Shown here piece by piece: positions 7,623 to 16,624 of a stretch of DNA of 39,165 nucleotides. The position numbers and the translations under genes are program-made. Within the stretch, counting starts at the first letter, position 1, and each line of letters begins with the position of its first letter. The stretch spans positions 1-39,165 of the forward strand of contig CAJFUK010000015.1 in the NCBI GenBank assembly GCA_904420125.1. The letters are read 5' to 3'. The DNA comes from Candidatus Falkowella caecavicola. GTDB lineage: Bacteria > Bacillota > Clostridia > Oscillospirales > Ruminococcaceae. The notes beneath the pieces were generated by a model. The model was not told where the DNA came from and ran no database searches. It saw nothing but the letters and a program-made list of their open reading frames with translations.

Positions 7623-7850
7623 TTCAAACGTCCTCCCCACACAACTCATTTATTCTAAAGTACACGCTTTTTGTCGTTCACACAAAAGCTGTCTTTTTCT
7701 TTTGATTGAAGCACAGATGTTCCAAATAAAACAAAATATGGAATACCAATATGTATATAAATATAATATATCAGATTCACAAAAAAATTTCAAGGTATTC
7801 CGGAATATTTCTTGGCAGGAATCCGGTTTTTTTACAAATGATTTTACATC

Positions 7851-8726
7851 TTATTCCGCCGAACTTTCCTCCACAGAGACATCAGATGAATCAGATGGAT
7901 CAGCGGGCTCTGGTTCATCTTGCTGAGGAATGTAATGGAAACTGTTGGAAGATGCAATATACAAAAGTTCCCCGGTAGCGTTTTCCGGAATATGCTCGTG
8001 AATCAGTTCAGCCATCCCCTTGATTTTATATTCCAGATCTTTCCTGTCCCCTAAATCCACAGTCAGCCGATCTGCATAAGAAAAGGTAATATTGAGCGGA
8101 GACTGCAGATTAATGGCAGTAACCCCTTCCAGCCCATATGTTTCCATCGCATCTGTGATTTCACGGTACAGTTCTAATTGTTCTGTATAAGAGTCCCCTA
8201 AAAAATCCCCGGGTTCATAGTCCTCAAAAGGCAGGCCTTCCACCACCATAATCCCTTCATATGGTGCAATGCGTCCTGTTTCAAGGACTCGTCCATTTCG
8301 GCTGATATAACTATACAGATCGCCATAATGCAGATTAAAATAGGGAGAGGCTTCTTCGATTTCAATCACCAGCGTGTCCGGAAGTTCTCTATAGATTTTT
8401 GCATGATCCACATAGATGTATGTGTCCAGAATCTTTTGCTCCATTTTTTCCGTATGCAGCCTGAAAAGATTATCTCCCGGTTCTACTTCTGCTGCCGCGG
8501 CAATTTCCTCTGGGGATAAGGTCCTCGCACCAGTAACTGCAATTTCCGTAATATTGAAAAACACCGTCATAGATAGAGTGATCCCGGTTGCCAGCACAAA
8601 GAAGGCCATCAAAATATAATACAGTGTGTAGTTCCGTTTTCTTTTCCGCCGGTGTTTTCGACCGTTTGCCGCACGTGCCTGACTGCGAGGATCCGGATAT
8701 CGGTTTTGCACACCCAAATTTTTCAT
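7851..8726 (-). CDS. ftsQ: Cell division protein FtsQ/DivIB
   Basis: This is a bitopic divisome protein: a basic cytoplasmic tail (GRKHRRKRKRNY), one membrane segment (YILMAFFVLATGITLSMTVFF), then an extracytoplasmic POTRA domain starting NITEIAVTGARTLSPEEIAAAA, a beta domain, and an acidic Ser/Asp/Glu-rich tail. It should bind FtsL and the septal PBP outside the membrane. Two starts are possible, ATG 8762 and ATG 8726. The second is preceded directly by GAGAGGG and gives a 291-residue protein; neither has ideal spacing. It lies between murA and ftsZ, the usual place. Confidence 0.9.
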   Translation of the reverse strand: MKNLGVQNRYPDPRSQARAANGRKHRRKRKRNYTLYYILMAFFVLATGITLSMTVFFNITEIAVTGARTLSPEEIAAAAEVEPGDNLFRLHTEKMEQKILDTYIYVDHAKIYRELPDTLVIEIEEASPYFNLHYGDLYSYISRNGRVLETGRIAPYEGIMVVEGLPFEDYEPGDFLGDSYTEQLELYREITDAMETYGLEGVTAINLQSPLNITFSYADRLTVDLGDRKDLEYKIKGMAELIHEHIPENATGELLYIASSNSFHYIPQQDEPEPADPSDSSDVSVEESSAE

Positions 8727-8870
8727 CCCTCTCTTTTTTATTCCCAAATACAATCCTACCATTGATACAATTTATACAAATTATACAGCTATACAGCGAA
8801 CCCGGAAAAGACAGGTCTCTGCTCCGGATTCGGCTGTTTTGCTGTAAAAAACTATGTTTGATTGCCTCAA

Positions 8871-10130
8871 TCAGCGTTCTTCCCTTCGAATTTTCGCGCC
8901 CAACCCAGAAAGATTTCTTTCAATGGATTCGTATCCGCGGTCGATATGATAAATATCCCCCAAAGATGTTTCTCCATTTGCCACAAGTCCAGCAATGACC
9001 AATGCCGCTCCGCCCCGGAGATCAGTCGCGCGCACACTGGCTCCTGAAATATGATGTACGCCTTCTACAACGGCGACTTTACCCTCTACTTTAATATTCG
9101 CACCCATTTTGACAAGTTCATCCACATGTTTATACCGGTTGGAAAAAATATTTTCCACAAAGACGCTCGTACCATCTGCAATGGTAGATACTGCCATAAA
9201 TAGAGCCTGCGCATCGGTAGGAAAACCCGGATACGGCATGGTCCGGACATGCTTAAACGGGCGCAGCCGGCTTCGTCCCCGGATATAAATGCTGCTGCCG
9301 CCGGCAATCGTACGGCACCCTGCCTCCTCCAGCATTCCCAACATACCGCCAAGATGCTGTGGATTGGCCCGATTCAAAAGAAGCTCTCCGCCGGTCGCCG
9401 CTGCCGCGCACAGATATGTAGCCGCTACAATCCGGTCTGGGATCACCGTATATTCTGATCCATGCAGGCTGTCTGTACCTTCTATGATGATTACGCTTTC
9501 CCCTGCGCCTCGGATTTTTGCGCCACAGGCCCGCAGAAATTCCGCAAGATCTACGATCTCCGGTTCCTGCGCCGCGTTGGTAATGATGGTCTCTCCCTGT
9601 GCAACCACAGCCGCCAGCATAATGTTTTCCGTCGCGCCTACGCTGGGAAAAGATAAGGTAATGCGGGCTCCATGCAGCCCGTTCGGGACAGAGCAATCTA
9701 AAAAGCCATGATCCTCCTGTATTTCGACCCCCAACTGGCGCAAAGCGGACAAATGCAGGTCAATCGGCCGCGGTCCCAATTCACAGCCGCCGGGAAAAGA
9801 AATTCGTGCCCGTCCGATCCGGCCAAGCATCGCGCCGAGAAACATGATGGAAGAACGCATCTCACCCATCAGATCCTCCGGGATTTCTGCATGTGTGAGC
9901 ACAGATGTGTCAACATACATCGTGTCCTTCTCGCGGTGCAGACTGCACCCCAGATAGGACAGGATCTCACAGGCCGCGTGTACATCGCTCAAATCGGGAC
10001 AATTATGTAGGATACTTTCGCCGCCGCCCAGAATGGTCGCTGCCAGCAATGGCAACGCACTGTTTTTCGCACCTTGAACCGCAATTTCCCCGTGTAGGGG
10101 TTCGCCCCCCTGAATTAGCAGTTTCTTCAC
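8871..10130 (-). CDS. murA: UDP-N-acetylglucosamine 1-carboxyvinyltransferase (MurA)
   Basis: MurA transfers enolpyruvate from PEP to UDP-GlcNAc, the first committed step of peptidoglycan synthesis, in the cytoplasm. The substrate-binding GAKNSALPLLAA loop (Lys and Asn) is present near the N-terminus. The catalytic loop PGGCELGPRPIDLHL keeps the Cys alkylated by fosfomycin, predicting a fosfomycin-sensitive enzyme. RGGAALV near the C-terminus supplies the conserved Arg. The best start is the GTG at 10130, with AAAGGG 8 bases upstream, giving 419 residues beginning MKKLLIQGG; a GTG at 10139 is also in frame. It is placed between murG and ftsQ. Confidence 0.96.
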   Translation of the reverse strand: MKKLLIQGGEPLHGEIAVQGAKNSALPLLAATILGGGESILHNCPDLSDVHAACEILSYLGCSLHREKDTMYVDTSVLTHAEIPEDLMGEMRSSIMFLGAMLGRIGRARISFPGGCELGPRPIDLHLSALRQLGVEIQEDHGFLDCSVPNGLHGARITLSFPSVGATENIMLAAVVAQGETIITNAAQEPEIVDLAEFLRACGAKIRGAGESVIIIEGTDSLHGSEYTVIPDRIVAATYLCAAAATGGELLLNRANPQHLGGMLGMLEEAGCRTIAGGSSIYIRGRSRLRPFKHVRTMPYPGFPTDAQALFMAVSTIADGTSVFVENIFSNRYKHVDELVKMGANIKVEGKVAVVEGVHHISGASVRATDLRGGAALVIAGLVANGETSLGDIYHIDRGYESIERNLSGLGAKIRREER

Positions 10131-10205
10131 ATAAAACACCCTTTCGCAACCTCTGTGCAGGTATCATATGCAAATCAGCCGGGGGGCGTGTATGGTGTAC
10201 AGGCC

Positions 10206-11336
10206 TTATCTGCGCTGTAAAAGGCGTTCTAATCCATCGCAAATCCGGTCCGCGGTGTCGAAAATCGCAAGTTTGGATGCATTCTTTCCGAAAGAGACCA
10301 GTCGGTTTCTGTCGTTATAAAAGCCATCCAGCAAATCAAAAAGTTGTTGTTTATTATAATTTTTTTCTTCAATCACAACAGCCGCTTCATGGGAGGCAAG
10401 CACCATAGCGTTGTGGTACTGATGGTTTTCGGCCACATTCGGCGAGGGGATCAGAATGGATGCTTTTCCGGCGGCCTCCAGTTCACTCAACGTACTGGCG
10501 CCGGAACGACAGATGACCAGATCTGCCGCCGCCATACAAGTGTCCATATTGTCAATATACTCCCGAAGATCCAGATTCGCGTCATCCTCTGGGCGGATAC
10601 TCCGTTCTTCCAGCAGTTTGGGCATCAGGTCTTTCCCCAACCTGCCGTAAGCGTGAATCTGATATACGTCTTTTTTTCCCTGCCGCCATTCCATTACATC
10701 CGCGCCAATACGATTGACGGCATCCGCTCCCAAACTGCCTCCATAAGAGAGTATACACATTTTCTCTCCGATTCCCAGCTCTCTGCGCGCTTCTGTTCCG
10801 ATTTTCAGAAGGATTCCTTCGCGAACCGGGTTGCCGACCACATGCATTTTTCCGGTTGCCTCAGCCGGAAAATATTTTTTTGCTTCCACTACCGGCAGGA
10901 ATACCAGATCGACAATCTTGGAAAGAATTTTATTGGTCACACCGGGATAGGCGTTCTGTTCATGAATGGCGGTCGGGATCCCCATTCTGGCCGCACAACG
11001 GACAACAGGCCCACTGACATATCCGCCCGTGCCCAAAACCAGATCAGGTTGAAACTTTTTGATGATGACCTTTGCGCGGTGTCCGGCAAAAGCCAGACAT
11101 TTCACCGCATCCAGATTCAGCATCAGGTTTTCCAGAGAAATCTGTCGTTGAAATCCTCTCACCTTGATCGGCGCAAACGGATATCCTGCTTTGGGAATTA
11201 GCGTCGCCTCCATTCCACGCGGTGATCCGGCAAACAGGATCTCGATGTCCGAATGCCGCTTTTTCAGACACTCAGCAATGGAAAGAGCCGGATTAATATG
11301 ACCACCTGTGCCGCCTGCTGCAATCAGTACTCGCAT
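10206..11336 (-). CDS. murG: UDP-GlcNAc:lipid I GlcNAc transferase MurG
   Basis: MurG adds GlcNAc to lipid I to form lipid II on the inner face of the membrane. The N-terminal glycine loop AAGGTGGHINPALSIAE and the second loop GTGGYVSGPVV are characteristic of GT28. The C-terminal domain has LSYGGSLGADAVNR and the donor-binding CRSGASTLSELEAAGKASILIPSP. The 376-residue length is usual. GGGGGAA precedes the ATG. It lies 20 bases after ftsW and ahead of murA. Confidence 0.97.
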   Translation of the reverse strand: MRVLIAAGGTGGHINPALSIAECLKKRHSDIEILFAGSPRGMEATLIPKAGYPFAPIKVRGFQRQISLENLMLNLDAVKCLAFAGHRAKVIIKKFQPDLVLGTGGYVSGPVVRCAARMGIPTAIHEQNAYPGVTNKILSKIVDLVFLPVVEAKKYFPAEATGKMHVVGNPVREGILLKIGTEARRELGIGEKMCILSYGGSLGADAVNRIGADVMEWRQGKKDVYQIHAYGRLGKDLMPKLLEERSIRPEDDANLDLREYIDNMDTCMAAADLVICRSGASTLSELEAAGKASILIPSPNVAENHQYHNAMVLASHEAAVVIEEKNYNKQQLFDLLDGFYNDRNRLVSFGKNASKLAIFDTADRICDGLERLLQRR

Positions 11337-11356
11337 GACAGTTCCCCCTGTCTTAT

Positions 11357-12487
11357 TTATTCTTTTTCAAGTGATGCGTGCCGGGAAACATTCAAAATGA
11401 CTCCCATTTCCAACAGCTGTAGAAACAACGCCGTACCGCCGTAACTGAAAAACGGCAGGCTGATACCAGTATTCGGGATTGTGTTGGTAACAACGGCAAT
11501 ATTGAGCATTGCCTGTAATCCGATCTGGGTGGTAATACCCACGGCCAGCATCATGCTGAACTTATCCGGCGCTTTGGCAGCGATCGCAAAGCCGCGGTAA
11601 ACAAACAAAACAAAGAGCAATATAACAACCATAGCGCCGATAAAACCAAGCTCTTCGCAGATAATCGCGAAAATAAAGTCATTCTGCGGTTCCGGAAGGA
11701 ACAGATACTTCTGTCTGGAATTGCCCAGGCCAACGCCTAAAAGGCCGCCGGACCCAATGGTGAGGAGAGACTCCATTGTCTGATAGGTACTGTCCTGCGG
11801 GTCAGAAAATGGATCAAACCATCCCTGTAGCCGCTCGGCCATATATTCCCGTCCGAATGTCAGAACCAGAACAACGCCTACAGCTGCGGCCACCAGTAGA
11901 AGAATAAACCAACGGTATCGGGTTCCCCCGACAAACATCATGATCAGTCCGATTCCCATAATCAGAATGGTGCCGGACAGGTGCGGCTCAATAATGATCA
12001 GCCCTGCCGTGATGCCCAAAAATAATACAAATGGGAACACGCCGTACTGAAAAGTATTCATTTTTTCACCATGTTTGGCGATCAGGTAAGCAAAGAGCAC
12101 GATCAGCGCAAATTTTGCCACCTCGGACGGTTGGAACTGTCCAACACCCGGCACATAAATCCAGCGCTTGATGCTGTTCTTGATGTTGACCAGCAAAACC
12201 AAAACGAGCAGAAAAATGGCACCGCCATAAATCCAATAGGTGTATTTTTTATAAATGGTATAGTCGATTTTAGAAACAATTAACATACAGGCAACCCCGA
12301 TCACAGCGACCAACGCCTGCTTTTTGATATAGTGGAAACTGTCTCCCTGATAATACTGTGCATAGGCGTAGCTGGCAGAAAATAACATCAACAGGCCAAA
12401 TGCCAATAAGATTAAAACCAGTACCAGAAAGGTAATGTCTACTGGACGTTTTCCTGCTTTTACCCTATCTTTTTTTACAGTCGCCAA
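11357..12487 (-). CDS. ftsW: FtsW/SpoVE-type peptidoglycan glycosyltransferase (SEDS)
   Basis: This SEDS-family polytopic membrane protein (about ten helices) polymerises lipid II with its partner class B PBP. Family signatures include LMLFSASYAYA near the first helix, GQFQPSEVAKFALI, IIEPHLSGTILI, FLPEPQNDFIFAIICEELGF and NTGISLPFFSYGGTALF. Start is TTG at 12487 with AAGGGGG 7 bases upstream; no nearby ATG exists. It follows mraY by 28 bases, with no murD between. In spore formers the gene next to a SpoVD-like PBP may be SpoVE; the sequence alone does not separate the two. Confidence 0.95.
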   Translation of the reverse strand: MATVKKDRVKAGKRPVDITFLVLVLILLAFGLLMLFSASYAYAQYYQGDSFHYIKKQALVAVIGVACMLIVSKIDYTIYKKYTYWIYGGAIFLLVLVLLVNIKNSIKRWIYVPGVGQFQPSEVAKFALIVLFAYLIAKHGEKMNTFQYGVFPFVLFLGITAGLIIIEPHLSGTILIMGIGLIMMFVGGTRYRWFILLLVAAAVGVVLVLTFGREYMAERLQGWFDPFSDPQDSTYQTMESLLTIGSGGLLGVGLGNSRQKYLFLPEPQNDFIFAIICEELGFIGAMVVILLFVLFVYRGFAIAAKAPDKFSMMLAVGITTQIGLQAMLNIAVVTNTIPNTGISLPFFSYGGTALFLQLLEMGVILNVSRHASLEKE

Positions 12488-12515
12488 CCCGGATCCCCCT
12501 TTTCCTTTTTGTTTC

Positions 12516-13541
12516 TTACCGAACGCCGGGCATGGTCCAGACGCCGATCACAGCGATCACACAGAACACCGCGGTAACTGCTGAAAATACAAAGACGATC
12601 TTCACTTCGCTCCATCCGCTCATTTCAAAATGATGATGGATCGGGCTCATTTTAAAAATACGTTTTCCTGTTGTCTTAAAGCTGATTACCTGGAGCACAA
12701 CGGACATCGCCTCTACTAGATAAATAATCCCTACCAATCCAAGCAGAACCGGCATACCGAGCCCAAAACAGGCGGCGACAACGATTCCGCCTAAAAACAT
12801 CGAACCGGTATCTCCCATAAAACATTTTGCCGGGTGAAAATTCCAAAACAGAAATCCCAGGCAGCCACCGGCAAGTGCTACTGCATAAATTTGCATCTCC
12901 ATATTCCGGAGAATAGCGGCAACTGCTAAAAGCCCCAGAGAAACTACAAAGGTGACTGAACTGAGCAGCCCGTCGACCCCATCGGTCAAATTGGCGGCGT
13001 TGACAAAAAAATAGATCCCGATCACAGCCAGAGGGTAATAAAAAATTCCAAAGTCGATCTGTCCGAGGAAGGGGAAAATCACAACTGTCGATGTATCGCC
13101 TGCAAGATAAAGCGTAGCAACGTAGGCGATGCAGATCAAAAGCTGCATAACGGTTTTCTGCCGGACATTGAGTCCCAGGTTACGCTTTTTAACCACCTTG
13201 ATATAATCATCTAAAAAGCCGATCATCCCAAAAGCCAGCGCAATAAACAACCCGGATATAAAACGTACAACCGCAAGTGAATTCGGCGTGTTCCCGCTTT
13301 GGAAAATGTAATAAAGATAACCGATGACAGCAGCGACAATGATACCGGCCCAAAACATGAGCCCCCCCATCACGGGCGTTCCCTGCTTTTTGGCATGCCA
13401 TTTTGGTCCAATTTCTTTAATTGTCTGCCCGAAATGCAACCGTTTGAGATATGGAATCAGTTTGATACCCAGTAAAGAGGTAATGACCATTGCCAGAACA
13501 GCCGTCATGATAAGTGTAAGTATCATCATATTGGTGACCAT
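12516..13541 (-). CDS. mraY: Phospho-MurNAc-pentapeptide transferase MraY
   Basis: MraY moves phospho-MurNAc-pentapeptide from UDP to undecaprenyl phosphate, making lipid I. The polytopic protein has the conserved catalytic segments PKWHAKKQGTPVMGG, FLDDYIKVVKKRNLGL, NAANLTDGVDGL, CFMGDTGSMFLGG and SPIHHHFE. The 341-residue length is typical. The ATG at 13541 has AGAAAGG very close upstream, so an alternative start a few codons in (Met5) cannot be excluded. It lies 51 bases after murF. Confidence 0.97.
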   Translation of the reverse strand: MVTNMMILTLIMTAVLAMVITSLLGIKLIPYLKRLHFGQTIKEIGPKWHAKKQGTPVMGGLMFWAGIIVAAVIGYLYYIFQSGNTPNSLAVVRFISGLFIALAFGMIGFLDDYIKVVKKRNLGLNVRQKTVMQLLICIAYVATLYLAGDTSTVVIFPFLGQIDFGIFYYPLAVIGIYFFVNAANLTDGVDGLLSSVTFVVSLGLLAVAAILRNMEMQIYAVALAGGCLGFLFWNFHPAKCFMGDTGSMFLGGIVVAACFGLGMPVLLGLVGIIYLVEAMSVVLQVISFKTTGKRIFKMSPIHHHFEMSGWSEVKIVFVFSAVTAVFCVIAVIGVWTMPGVR

Positions 13542-13592
13542 GCCTTTCTGTTTATGTTTCCTGTATGCAGACGATTTATGCCTGTTGTTTTA

Positions 13593-14960
13593 TCATATTT
13601 CCTGCGGAAATATAGCCGCGATCACTTGTTCCAAATGCATGCCACGGCTGGCTTTAAAGAGAATCGCATCTCCTTCCCGCACGGTCAGGCGGATATAGGA
13701 AGTCATTTCTTCTTTTCCTGCAAAATATCGCACTTTTTCCATTCCGGCCTCCACTGCGCCCTGTGCTATGTACTCTCCGGCTTCCCCGCAGCAGAGCAAA
13801 CAGTCTATGCCCCGCTCCGCGGCCATTTTTCCTACTTCCCAATGGGCCTGCCTGGAGTAATCGCCCAGTTCCAGCATATCTGCCAGCACTGCGATCCGCC
13901 GCCCGGCACAGGGGGTGTCCTTCAGAACTGTCAATGCTGCACGCATCGAATCCGGGCTGGCATTATAACAGTCATTAATCAGCGTAACGCCCCCGCAGTC
14001 TATCACATTCTGCCGCATGCCTGCTGGCTGGTAATACCGTAAAGCAGCAGCCATTTTATCCGGTTGGATATCCAGGGCAATCCCGACGGCAAAAGCAGCC
14101 AGTGCATTGAGCACATTATGCCGCCCAATCACAGGCAGTTGAACAGGAACCCGATAGCCATAATATACTATATCAAAAACCGTTGTCGTATTTTCCTGTT
14201 TTATGTTCTCCGCGCGAATATCTGCGGATAGATTTTCAATGCCGTAATACAGGATCTCCCGGCTGAGCTTTTCCCGGAGAGGAAACAAAAACGGGTCATC
14301 CCCATTCAGAATCAACGGGGCCGTATCATGCATGCCGTCCAGGATTTCCAGTTTTGCACGCAGGATGTTTTCCTGACTGCCCAGCTTCTCAATATGAGAT
14401 ACGCCGATATTGGTAATAACGCCGATATCCGGCCGTGCTGCAGAAGACAGCGCATGAATCTCCCCAAGCCCTGACATGCCCATTTCAATCACTGCCGCCT
14501 GATCGCTGTTTTGCAGACGAAGCAACGTGAGCGGCATACCGATTTCATTGTTAAAATTACCTTCTGTTTTCAGCGTCTGCCGGTCGGCTGACAAAACTGT
14601 ATAAATCATCTCTTTAGTCGAAGTCTTGCCTACGCTGCCGGTAACCCCAACCACCGGTACAGAAAAACGGGAACGGTAATATCCGGCAAGATCCAGAAGC
14701 GCTTGCCGGGTATTCTCCACCAGGATGGCCGGTACGGAAGTTTCCACCGGATGATGGACCAAAACCGCCGCCGCACCCTGTTCGACAACTGCATTTACAA
14801 AATCATGCCCATCGAAATGCTCTCCCTCAATCGCAATAAACAGCCATCCCGGCTGCATGTTACGGCTGTCGATCGATATGCCGGTAACAAATCCCTCTGC
14901 GGAATGACAGGGCTTTCCTCCGACTGCCTGCAGAATTTCCTGTATACTGAGCTTTTCCAA
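13593..14960 (-). CDS. murF: UDP-MurNAc-tripeptide:D-Ala-D-Ala ligase MurF
   Basis: MurF attaches D-Ala-D-Ala to the UDP-MurNAc tripeptide. The Mur ligase ATP-binding loop is GVTGSVGKTSTKEM (Lys112), followed by EGNFNNEIGMPLTLL, the central-domain VIEMGMSGLGEI, and INDCYNASPDSMRAAL with LADMLELG in the C-terminal domain. Start is TTG at 14960, with AAAGGTGG 7 bases upstream. It follows murE by only 13 bases, implying co-expression. The 455-residue length matches the family. Confidence 0.97.
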   Translation of the reverse strand: MEKLSIQEILQAVGGKPCHSAEGFVTGISIDSRNMQPGWLFIAIEGEHFDGHDFVNAVVEQGAAAVLVHHPVETSVPAILVENTRQALLDLAGYYRSRFSVPVVGVTGSVGKTSTKEMIYTVLSADRQTLKTEGNFNNEIGMPLTLLRLQNSDQAAVIEMGMSGLGEIHALSSAARPDIGVITNIGVSHIEKLGSQENILRAKLEILDGMHDTAPLILNGDDPFLFPLREKLSREILYYGIENLSADIRAENIKQENTTTVFDIVYYGYRVPVQLPVIGRHNVLNALAAFAVGIALDIQPDKMAAALRYYQPAGMRQNVIDCGGVTLINDCYNASPDSMRAALTVLKDTPCAGRRIAVLADMLELGDYSRQAHWEVGKMAAERGIDCLLCCGEAGEYIAQGAVEAGMEKVRYFAGKEEMTSYIRLTVREGDAILFKASRGMHLEQVIAAIFPQEI

Positions 14961-14973
14961 ACTTTTACCACCT

Positions 14974-16458
14974 TTAAACAGAGGCAGGGGATCTGTCCTG
15001 CGCCTGTTCCTGATTCATTTCTTCTATAATCTGTGCCACAATTTCATGTTCATCAAAATGGGTTTTCTCCGTACCGATCACCTGGTAATCCTCATGCCCT
15101 TTCCCTGCCAGAATCACCACATCGCCCGGTTGTGCATGGCGCAGGGCATAGGAAATCGCCTCACGGCGATCCGGGATGGTTATATAAGGCGTTTGCCCAT
15201 CCTGTACCCCCTCTAAAATATCCTGTATGATCTTCATCGGATCTTCTGTACGCGGGTTATCGGATGTAATCAGGATGAAGTCCGCCAGCTGTGCGGCAAT
15301 CCGTCCCATGATCGGGCGTTTGGTCCGATCCCGGTCTCCGCCGCATCCAAATAATACAATCAGCCTGTTTTTGGTGTATTCCCGGGCCGTTTCCAAAATT
15401 TTCTGCAAAGAATCCGGTGTATGAGAATAGTCGCAGATCACGGCAAAATCCCGGCCGCCCGTCGGTAAAAGCTCGCTCCGTCCGCAGGTTCCCTTTGCCT
15501 GATTAATACCATCCACAGCCTTCTCCAGCGAAATACCCGCTGCTGTACAGGCCGCCACGGCACAAAGTGCATTATAAACCGAAAACATACCGGGTACAGC
15601 ATACCGGATCCGACAGGTTACACCGTGGCACTCCATTTTAAAGGAAACGCCCTCCATGCTGCAGACAATATCATGCGCATAAAAATCAGCGGACGGATTC
15701 TGCGCAGAAACAGTCATGACGCGGCACTCCACACTCTCTGCCAGTTTCTTGCCATAGGGATCATCTATATTGATGACCGCTGCATCAGACATGGTAAACA
15801 GCTGTTTTTTCGCTTCAAAATAGTTTTCCATAGTCTGATGATAGTCCAGATGATCCTGTGTCAGATTGGTAAAAACAGAAACGGCAAAATTCAGTTTTCC
15901 CAAACGGTTCTGTGCCAGTGCCTGGGAAGTGACTTCCATCACCGCATAAGGGCAGCCGGCCCTGACCATTCCGTCAAAAAGCGTTTGTAAAGTATAGGCT
16001 TCCGGTGTTGTATAACTGGTTGGAAATACCTTATCCCCAATTTCATTTTGGATCGTGCCGATCAATCCTGCGGAAATCCCTAACGAGCGCAGAATATTTT
16101 TTAACAAAATTGTAATTGTGGTTTTCCCGTTGGTTCCGGTCACACCAATCAATTTTAAGCGATCGGCCGGATGTCCGAAAAAGTTTGCGCAGACCTCCGG
16201 ATAGGCTTTTCGTGTATCTGCGGTCAGCACCTGGCTGCGAATGCCGAGATCATGCTCGCAGAGAATGACTGCGGCCCCTTTGCTTAATGCCTCGACGGCC
16301 AGATTATGTCCGTCCACCCGTGCACCCTTGATGCATACATACATGCTGCCCGGGGCAATTCTGCGGCTGTCATCGCTTACATCTGTTATTTCCGGATCTC
16401 CGACGACATCCCAGTCCGCCGTACAGGAAATTCCTTTTAATATGTCCGAAAGCTTCAA
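14974..16458 (-). CDS. murE: UDP-MurNAc-L-Ala-D-Glu:meso-DAP ligase MurE
   Basis: MurE adds the third residue of the stem peptide. The ATP loop is GVTGTNGKTT, the carbamylated-lysine region is NYFEAKKQLF, and the DNPR motif (SDNPRTEDP near residue 403) indicates meso-diaminopimelate rather than lysine. I prefer the TTG start at 16458 (494 residues, beginning MKLSDILKGI as in homologues), because AGAGGAG lies 9 bases before it but directly abuts the in-frame ATG at 16467. It sits between the PBP and murF. Confidence 0.96.
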   Translation of the reverse strand: MKLSDILKGISCTADWDVVGDPEITDVSDDSRRIAPGSMYVCIKGARVDGHNLAVEALSKGAAVILCEHDLGIRSQVLTADTRKAYPEVCANFFGHPADRLKLIGVTGTNGKTTITILLKNILRSLGISAGLIGTIQNEIGDKVFPTSYTTPEAYTLQTLFDGMVRAGCPYAVMEVTSQALAQNRLGKLNFAVSVFTNLTQDHLDYHQTMENYFEAKKQLFTMSDAAVINIDDPYGKKLAESVECRVMTVSAQNPSADFYAHDIVCSMEGVSFKMECHGVTCRIRYAVPGMFSVYNALCAVAACTAAGISLEKAVDGINQAKGTCGRSELLPTGGRDFAVICDYSHTPDSLQKILETAREYTKNRLIVLFGCGGDRDRTKRPIMGRIAAQLADFILITSDNPRTEDPMKIIQDILEGVQDGQTPYITIPDRREAISYALRHAQPGDVVILAGKGHEDYQVIGTEKTHFDEHEIVAQIIEEMNQEQAQDRSPASV

Positions 16459-16475
16459 TCCTGTCATCTCCTCTG

Positions 16476-16604
16476 CTATCTTCTGTCACATTCTTTGTCT
16501 AAAGTTCCCCGCGTCCCTGTTGTTTTTTTGGCCATTCCATGCATCATGGCCAGCCCAAAATCTGCCCGCGCTTTGCTGTATTTATCATGGGTCTGATCTT
16601 CCAT
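16476..16604 (-). CDS. Possible 42-residue ORF between the PBP gene and murE
   Basis: The ATG at 16604 opens a 42-codon frame that fills most of the 157-base gap between the PBP gene and murE and ends 17 bases before the murE start. The product (MEDQTHDKYSKARADFGLAM then MHGMAKKTTG) is polar and basic, with no membrane segment. There is no clear ribosome binding site. Its codon use looks unlike random spacer, and the gap is larger than most in this cluster, but I recognise no family. Confidence 0.3.
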   Translation of the reverse strand: MEDQTHDKYSKARADFGLAMMHGMAKKTTGTRGTLDKECDRR

Positions 16605-16624
16605 ATTTATACATAAATTTGCTG

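Noticed and set aside
9253-9711. Long ORFs on both strands inside murA
   Set aside because: They are alternative frames of a clearly conserved gene and carry no motifs.
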